This document shows positions 21,401-26,243 of a stretch of DNA of 26,243 nt, in pieces. This stretch comes from Branchiostoma floridae (taxonomy: Eukaryota > Chordata > Leptocardii > Amphioxiformes > Branchiostomatidae). How positions within the stretch are numbered: position 1 is the stretch's first letter; each line of letters begins with the position of its first letter. The translations under genes and the position numbers were made by a program. The stretch is from assembly GCF_000003815.2 (NCBI RefSeq), contig NC_049993.1, forward strand, positions 5,031,150-5,057,392, in the 5' to 3' direction. The notes under the pieces were generated by a model. That model saw only the letters and a program-made list of their open reading frames with translations. It did no database searches and was not told the origin of the DNA.

Positions 21401-24189
21401 GTCAACCCTTACGTTACGGAAGCCTGTCCGCTATCTCGAGCTGCGATTTTTTTTGTCAACCCTTACGTTACGGAAGCCAGTTCAAGCCAGTTGCGTGTCC
21501 GCTATCTCGAGCTGCGATCTTTTCGTCAAACGTTACGGAAGTGGTCCTGTGTGGCTACCACGGCGTTCCAAGCTGTATAAAGTGACGTCCCCTCTGGCGT
21601 TATCACGTCTGCGTTGCACCCAGTTTGGTGCTGTTTCGTGTGTGAGGTTGACGATTTTGAAAATGACCACCAAAATCGACTTCATTTGTTAGGTAGTGAT
21701 TTTTGGCCATCAGAAGGAGAACTAATATTCCGACATTCAAAATGTTGTGCAGAACTTTGGGAGCTTACATGTCCAATTTTCCTCTAAAGAACGATGTGAA
21801 GGGGAAGAAACGTGAGGCCGGCGAGCCCACAGCTGGAAAAATCCGGCTGTTGGGGAGAATTTAGCAGTCATCAGTACACAAGCTGTCACCGAGCTTCTGT
21901 TAAGCAAAGTTCTCGTAAAAAATATTACATATAGCATAATCTAAAACATTTCGAAAAAATGTTTCTCTGGTAAAATGTGTAGTTTGACCTTCTAGTTTAC
22001 ACTTGGAAGCACATTTGCTCAACACGTGCCAAGCCAGGCGTGCACAGATGCTCAGTGGGGCATTCTCCAACGATTCTGGTAAACATGAACTAAAAGAATC
22101 ACACCGGGCTGTTTCTCCTTAAAAGATTATAGGACTGGTATTAAACGCTCCATTTTTTCATATGTTCGTGTCTTTATATAGACTGTTTCGATATTCGTTG
22201 GGGCCCTGAGTGTTTGGATTTTGCGTATAATAGACCACTTCCGTCAACGGGCCACACAGGACCACTTCCGTAACGTTTGACGAAAAGATCGCAGCTCAAG
22301 ATAGCGGACACGCAACTGGCTTGAACTGGCTTCCGTAACGTAAGGGTTGACTAAAAAATCGCAGCTAGATATAGCGGACAGGCTTCCGTAACGTAAGGGT
22401 TGACAAAAAAATCGCAGCTCGAGATAGCGGACAGGCTTCCGTAACGTAAGGGTTGACTAAAAAAATCGCAGCTCGAGATAGCGGACAGGCTTCCGTAACG
22501 TAAGGGTTGACGAAAACATCGCAGCTCGAGATAGCGGACAGGCTTCCGTAACGTAAGGGTTGACGAAAACATCGCAGCTCGAGATAGCGGACAGGCTTCC
22601 GTAACGTAAGGGTTGACGAAAAAATCGCAGCTCGTAACGTAAGGTGGAAAAACTTGGTTGCGTGTGTCTTGTGTCCGTGCCGTGACCACCCGTGCTAATG
22701 CCGTTATGTAAGGTTTGCTTGAGACTCGGTGTCCCTCTTGTGTCAGGATGGCGTGTGTCCCTTGTTAGGCTGTGGAGGGTTTTGGACAAAGGGTTGATGG
22801 AAAATGTGTATACTGTCCCAGCCTAGACAACATGAAATTCAAGTACCTGATTGGCATGTAAGGTGGATTGTGTTGCAAAAATCGGTGAATTCCCTTGGGT
22901 GCAATATCATTCTACGTTAGGTCTTCTGTTAGGTTTGGAAATACCCCATGTTTCACAATGTCCAATTTCTTGCCATGTATAGGCTTCTACAGTCAATTTG
23001 GTCTAAAACAGAGGCAGTTAGTGTTCTTTACACTTTCTTAGGATTTTAAAACGTCTATGGACGTCGGATACTCCACCAAAAAAAATCCTTGGTAGCGAAA
23101 TTGACCATTTTTCCTGACAAGGTTATTTTTAGCGGTAGCGGAAGGTATGCGTGCCTTGAATAATAGAGACCTGCAGCAGATGTGCGACATGGTTAAATGA
23201 AAAACAAACTGCTGTATTGTTTCAAAGCAATCAGTCCTTGTTCTGTGCGTTGAGGACTAAATCTTCAATCTTCAAATCTTCCATAAGTCTTTGATAAGTC
23301 TTTGGTAGCCTGATGTGATAGCCAGGTCAGGTAGACATCCCAGTCTTTTCATGAAACCTGAGTTACTTCTGATGAGTGCAAAGTTTTGAAAGTTTGCCTT
23401 AGCAGGGACAAAATTAAAGCATTGATTATGAAGTATGAGCATCCTCCCTTTATCTAGGCATCCTCACTTCTTTTTCAGCTGTCACCTCTCCCAACCATTG
23501 TCATAAAAACATGCATATATTGTTGAATTCTTTCATAATTTATAACATACATTCAGCACCAAGGACTGACCCGTCAACCCAACACTTTTGCCACTGCTTG
23601 GTTTTTATTCTCTTTTACTTCTTTCCAGGTGGAAGTCTTTGCCTTACTCAACTGTTCCCTTCCAAGTAATGTATTCCATAATGTCATTAGCATCATCATC
23701 AGTTTGGGTTATACATAGTTATAGATATCTACTAGAAAGGTAATATTTGCAAGCAAATACAGAATGTTACCTTCACAAGTTGTAGTCTAACACTGGCAAC
23801 TGTTTTGTTCATTCTTATTTGAACACATTTCTAAATGTAGTGACCCGAGCCCCTCTAGATCTGACATTTGCTACATTATGTCACCGAACACCACATGGTG
23901 CCTACTACTTTACCGGTTACCATGGTGACAGCCGTCTGGTCCAGGTCGTTGACCTTATTTGTGCGGAGAAGAAGAAGAAACAAAGCAAAAACAATGTTAC
24001 CTTCTGTGAAGGTAACATAATAACTAATCTCACACTAATCTCACCTATTTCCAGGTGGAACAAATCTCCTTCACCTGGAAGTTCCACGCCATGAAGACAC
24101 CTGAGGCAGGAAACCCCATCTTCAGGCTGCGCCGTGGCACAGTGGACAGAGAACACCACAAAGTGCTGCCCAAGAAGGCTGACAAGTAG
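15399..24189 (+). CDS. BTBD19: BTB/POZ-BACK protein, BTBD19 orthologue, complete
   Basis: Six exons: 15399-15490, 16360-16582, 16887-16940, 17222-17482, 17834-17956 and 24055-24189. They total 888 bases (295 residues plus TAG), against 291 in human BTBD19 as I recall it. All introns are GT-AG, phases 2,0,0,0,0. The BTB domain spans about residues 31-140 (SDVKFVIG, HRCLLASRCEVFRVMF, MLEYIYTSCVTLD). A BACK-like helical part follows, with AVTYSLDDLGQTCLAFIE, GFHELSDTALGVILQSDRL and AVRDWATVNS. The C-terminus matches BTBD19 specifically: PVAEVAEKV, RLPLLVPDELS, LVPVEQI, then a basic tail RRGTVDREHHK. There is no Kelch repeat. The molecular role of BTBD19 is poorly known; BTB-BACK proteins often act as Cullin-3 adaptors, which is not shown here. 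The last intron is 6.1 kb and full of transposons. Confidence 0.94.
15491..16359 (+). other. BTBD19 intron 1 with G-run
   Basis: Non-coding. At about 15648-15710 the top strand is strongly G-rich, with runs of 7 and 13 G, giving G-quadruplex potential on the coding strand. A perfect 18-bp palindrome (AACGTTACATGTAACGTT) lies at about 16117-16134. Confidence 0.6.
16360..16582 (+). CDS. BTBD19: BTBD19 exon 2 (BTB core)
   Basis: Acceptor gttctacag, donor GTGAGC, phase 2 to 0. It encodes the BTB core: DVKFVIGDERRN, GHRCLLASRCEVFRVMF, FLSMLEYIYTSCVTLDVHT. The conserved His-Arg-x-Leu-Leu-Ala-x-Arg motif of BTB folds is intact. Confidence 0.94.
16887..16940 (+). CDS. BTBD19: BTBD19 exon 3
   Basis: A short 54-base exon, phase 0 both sides, acceptor tttcccccag, donor GTAAAT. 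It encodes AIDVLAMSVGYALGELTK, the end-of-BTB helix pair, matching the family in position. Confidence 0.92.
17222..17482 (+). CDS. BTBD19: BTBD19 exon 4 (BACK-like)
   Basis: 87 codons, acceptor ctcccctccag, donor GTAAGC. It encodes LCEKYICDSLSINSASEAIQ, then YSLDDLGQTCLAFIE and LDEPDLLEAVRDWATVNS. The helical spacing and acidic patches fit the BACK domain that follows BTB. Confidence 0.94.
17522..17690 (-). mobile_element. SINE 3' fragment in BTBD19 intron 4
   Basis: A (TTTA)n run at about 17521-17540 (the reverse complement of the SINE tail) is followed by unlike sequence. Then comes cgcacatgtttgcacatgtt and acgacggggttata, matching the end of the SINE copies at 2238 and 11891. The tRNA head is missing. 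Confidence 0.65.
17834..17956 (+). CDS. BTBD19: BTBD19 exon 5
   Basis: 41 codons, phase 0, acceptor catccccag, donor GTAAGT. It encodes VVVGKPVAEVAEKVIGHVRL and PLLVPDELSRVEQDNKDQLVP, collinear with the C-terminal half of vertebrate BTBD19. Confidence 0.93.
17957..19715 (+). other. BTBD19 intron 5, proximal part
   Basis: No exon, RNA gene or clear repeat was recognised in about 1.75 kb. Near 17950-18190 the motif gtaagttaatgattact-like is loosely repeated (about 17957, 18131 and 18172). Confidence 0.4.
19724..20063. mobile_element. 340-bp hAT-type MITE with 8-bp TSD
   Basis: Ends are CAGGGCTTTAGCCAGC and its near-perfect reverse complement GCTGGCTAGAGCCCTG. TTTCTGAC flanks both sides (19716-19723, 20064-20071). 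The CAGGG terminus and 8-bp target duplication are hallmarks of hAT elements. Internal sequence repeats tccgtca motifs and has no transposase, so it is non-autonomous. Confidence 0.92.
20072..20689 (+). other. BTBD19 intron 5, middle part
   Basis: No gene was recognised. A GGTACC/ACCGGT-rich patch occurs at about 20480-20560 (gtaccggtacc, gaccggttc), a short palindromic cluster of unknown meaning. Confidence 0.4.
20998..21554. repeat. Left arm: 53-bp tandem repeat, about 10 copies
   Basis: The marker ACGTTACGG occurs at 21040, 21093, 21146, 21199, 21252, 21305, 21358, 21411, 21465 and 21530. Period is 53 with slight length changes in the T run. The unit contains ccgctatctcgagctgcgat and gtcaaccc. 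The last unit carries an extra ttcaagccagttgcgt. Overlapping open frames rich in RYLELR are artefacts. Confidence 0.97.
21555..22244. other. Spacer of the foldback element
   Basis: Non-repetitive by eye. It contains TATAAA at about 21577 and, at 21741 (+), a 40-codon frame starting MLCRTLGAYMSNFPLKNDVK and ending KIRLLGRI before TAG. I do not recognise this peptide. The spacer may be captured genomic sequence, but nothing here proves it. Confidence 0.35.
22245..22640. repeat. Right arm: inverted 53-bp tandem repeat, about 7 copies
   Basis: Reverse complement of the left-arm unit. CCGTAACG recurs at about 53-base spacing from 22268 to 22598. The innermost unit shares the same variant insert (acgcaactggcttgaac) as the innermost left unit, so the arms are true mirror copies. 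Confidence 0.96.
22993..24054 (+). other. BTBD19 intron 5, distal part
   Basis: No exon was recognised apart from the true acceptor at 24054. A decoy acceptor ttctttccag precedes gtggaagtc at 23629, but no homologous frame follows. Confidence 0.5.
24055..24189 (+). CDS. BTBD19: BTBD19 exon 6 with stop
   Basis: Acceptor cctatttccag. Encodes VEQISFTWKFHAMKTPEAGN, then RLRRGTVDREHHKVLPKKAD and a terminal Lys before TAG at 24187-24189. The VEQI and RRGT-REHHK motifs are what ties the gene to BTBD19 rather than other BTB proteins. A transposon-like inverted repeat begins 10 bases after the stop. Confidence 0.93.
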   Translation: MEQISFTWKFHAMKTPEAGNPIFRLRRGTVDREHHKVLPKKADK

Positions 24190-24198
24190 ACTATAAAC

Positions 24199-24788
24199 CA
24201 GGGCTGTCTCCAGATCAATTTGTTTTCCATCCCTCTCATTGTTTGGGAGCCCATATTGTTGATTTTGTCATTTCAAGGTTAGGCCAGACCAATTTAATTT
24301 CTTGGTTCTCGGATTTTTTCAGAAAAATATTGGGGCGGTCGGTCGGAAAAAAAAAAATTGCAAAAAGTCTGTGGTGAACTTATTTAACACAGAAAAACAA
24401 GGTAAAGCAGTCAAGTTTTCAGTTTTTCATGGCATGATTTATCCAATGAATCTCTTCCTTTGATTTTATTCCACTGTTCTGATCATGTGACTGCAAATAA
24501 GCGCTCTGATTGGTTTATCAGCAATATGTGCCCCTGGAATGGGGTTTTTCAAAGGTCTGCAATAGCAAAACCTATATTATTTTTCTTGGGACTAAATTTT
24601 TTTTTTGCAAATCGGACAAAAATGGGTCGGGAAATCTGAGAACCAACAAATTAAATTGGTGTGGCTTTAGGAAAGTAAATTTTCAACAGTTTCATGCCAT
24701 TTGGGGGACAGATGGAGTAAAATATTTTCTATACCAACAAGCAAATTTCGGTCTTGGGAGGAAAGGACGGGTCCTGGAGACAGCCTTG
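24199..24788. mobile_element. Inverted-repeat (hAT-like?) element in BTBD19 3' UTR
   Basis: CAGGGCTGTCTCCAG at 24199 and CTGGAGACAGCCTTG ending 24788 are inverted ends. A second well-kept inverted block is 24286-24318 with 24636-24670 (accaatttaatttcttggtt and its near reverse complement), so the arms are about 150 bases of diverged foldback. The CAGGG end suggests hAT, but the 8 bases on each side do not match, so no target duplication is claimed. It begins 10 bases after the stop codon. Confidence 0.75.
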
Positions 24789-24839
24789 CTCTAGTGTATA
24801 GAACATTCTATGCAATCTCACTCTCTCACAATATAAGCA

Positions 24840-25323
24840 CAGTCAAACCTGCCCAAGACGACCACCCGGGGACCAGAAAAAAACGGTCGATTTGGACAGG
24901 TGGTCGCTGAGAAGAGTATCGACTCAAAACATGCCCGATGCAAAGTATAAATGGTTTCTGTTGTGTTTAATGCCAAATAGCAAGCACACTGCACGCACGC
25001 AAAGAAGCGAGGTCTTTAATGTCAAATACAACACGCACACTGTAAACTGTAAATTTAACCCCAAAATCCGACGCAAATTGGCCGATTTCGGCACAAAATC
25101 GCGCTAGTTATCATAAAAAATTGATGAAAACCTCAATTTTGAAAATGATGCGGTCGATATGGGTCCCAATTTGGGCCGGTCGCGGTCGCGTTGGCCAGGT
25201 GGTCGTTGAGAAAAGGTCGCATAATGCTTACGTCAATGGGAAAATAAATCAGGACCGAGAAAAAGCGGTCGAAATGGCCAGGTGGTCGCTGAGAAGAGGT
25301 GGTCGCTTGGGCAGGTTTGACTG
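24840..25323. mobile_element. 484-bp MITE, TIR CAGTCAAACCTGCCCAAG
   Basis: The left end cagtcaaacctgcccaagac and right end cttgggcaggtttgactg are inverted repeats, with gaccacc continuing in both. Inside, (c)aggtggtcg-tgagaa recurs at about 24897, 25197 and 25279, as do ggtcga motifs. No transposase. A duplicated target site is not clear. Confidence 0.85.
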
Positions 25324-26243
25324 TAGGTGGCAGAATATCAACCTAAGATCCAAACTTCTGTCTTCCTTTCCAACTTTTTCTGGTCTTCTCTGCTTCACCA
25401 TTGTTTATAGCTTCAATAGAAAGAACTTCAGCCAGACCTCAAATCTGTGAGAACTCATGCTACCTGACTTGTGATATAGCTTTAAAAAGATACTGGTTGT
25501 GCCTTCTTTGAAGTGAAAATAAGAAGTGCATACTTTGAATAATGGTTACCTGTTACCAATAGATATGTTGTTAGCACAAAGCCTCATATTACTTTGTCGT
25601 TTACCCAATGAGAACTAAACTGTTATCCAACTGAAAGAATTTACTTTACTGGAATTTTTGACCAAATCACTCTTTCTTATTTAGTTACCTGACCCAAATG
25701 CAAGATACAGTAACTAAGTAAGTCAAGTCTTTGAGTTGGAGAACAATTTTTTTCTCATGAAAGATACATTGCTATTGTTGAGGTTGGAGTGATAGCTGCA
25801 TGACTTTCAAGCCAACAGAATATATTTGTCTCTGTATATAGTAATGTTTATTCACTTCAATAATGCTTTGAATCAGAGCTTTATTCTCAATTGCATTAGT
25901 AAGATAACCAAATGGGTGTGCCTAAATACCACAAACGACCACAAACGACTCGGAAATACCACAAACGACCACAAACGACTCTAGTATGCAGTGTATATGG
26001 GTCAAAGACCTTGTGTGGCGCTCTGGAGACATTGTTTACACATTTATGAATTTAAAAAACGCAGCAAGTCCTGCGTATTCACCAGTTATTTCGAGTTAGT
26101 CCGCCGGTTTCAAGATCGAAGCGATTCTGCGCTGTCAATGAATGCGTGCTTGCATTGAGGCTGAAAAACACTTAGTATACAAGTTTTATAAGTTGACAAT
26201 GATAGAATAGTGCCAGCGATGCCCCCGATTGGTTTCTACCGAG
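25324..26243. other. 3' flank of BTBD19, no gene recognised
   Basis: No exon is seen. A 30-bp direct repeat (aaataccacaaacgaccaca...) occurs twice at 25924-25983, and each unit contains ccacaaacga twice. Confidence 0.45.

Larger units (their letters stand above)
20702..22980. mobile_element. 2.28-kb foldback element with 53-bp subrepeat arms
   Basis: The 12-bp AGGCTTCTACAG flanks it at 20690-20701 and 22981-22992, giving likely target duplication and limits. Just inside, about 45 bases are inverted (…ttggacattctgaaacatgg at left; ccatgtttcacaatgtccaa at right). Further in, arms of 53-bp tandem units (about 20998-21550 and 22250-22640) face each other. Between them is a roughly 690-bp spacer. 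No transposase is seen. The structure (long inverted arms made of tandem units) resembles Drosophila Foldback/Galileo-type or MULE-type foldback elements; superfamily is inferred. Confidence 0.85.

Noticed and set aside
20998-21554. CRISPR-like array
   Set aside because: Repeats abut with no unique spacers, the DNA is eukaryotic, and the mirrored arm shows it belongs to a transposon.
5008-21554. Shared 53-bp period of the Piwi donor array and the foldback arms
   Set aside because: The unit sequences are unrelated; the equal period looks like coincidence.
20855-21692. Frames repeating a RYLELR/NPYVTEACPLSRAA pattern
   Set aside because: Produced by the 53-bp tandem unit, whose length changes the frame each copy; present on both arms and not a protein.
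23629-23690. Extra BTBD19 exon after ttctttccag
   Set aside because: The short frame does not match the family, and exon 5 to exon 6 already joins seamlessly.

Overview
The window is metazoan nuclear DNA. It has split genes with GT-AG introns, abundant CA/TG, GTGA and AT microsatellites, tRNA-derived SINEs, foldback DNA transposons and three runs of N. The three protein genes are close to vertebrate families: a PIWIL1-like Argonaute, a CEMIP/CEMIP2-like hyaluronidase and a BTBD19 orthologue. Gene content, modest intron size and the repeat landscape suggest an invertebrate deuterostome, most likely an amphioxus (Branchiostoma). That species call is an inference, not something the sequence proves.

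Layout. Positions 1-2007 hold no recognisable gene. Positions 2025-5007 (+) carry three exons for the N-terminal part of a Piwi protein. The 3' end of the second exon and its splice donor are repeated in tandem about every 175 bp (3258-4062, with decayed copies to about 4362). The 3' end of the third exon and its donor are repeated about every 53 bp (5008-5507), and that array runs into a 100-N gap. No PAZ, MID or PIWI exons follow. Positions 6500-12709 (-) carry seven exons of a CEMIP-family protein, about 355 residues with matching splice phases, but neither the amino-terminal G8 region nor the C-terminal half is present. Piwi (+) and CEMIP (-) therefore point at each other and both stop around the gap at 5508-5607, which looks like a rearrangement or a scaffold misjoin. 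Positions 15399-24189 (+) hold a complete six-exon BTBD19 gene of 295 codons plus stop. Its last intron is 6.1 kb.

Mobile DNA. Two SINE copies share one family (2238-2670 minus, 11891-12520 plus with a 9-bp target duplication). A third tRNA-headed element (6838-7049) and a SINE tail (17522-17690) are related. A LINE 3' end (14265-14896) is split by a 207-bp MITE with perfect 9-bp target duplications. The last BTBD19 intron holds a 340-bp hAT-type MITE with an 8-bp target duplication, and a 2.28-kb foldback element whose long inverted arms are built from 53-bp tandem units. Two more inverted-repeat elements occupy the BTBD19 3' flank.

The three genes show no functional link: a germline piRNA factor, extracellular hyaluronan turnover and a BTB-BACK protein. 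The most interesting biology is the double tandem duplication of exon ends in the Piwi fragment and the foldback element in BTBD19.
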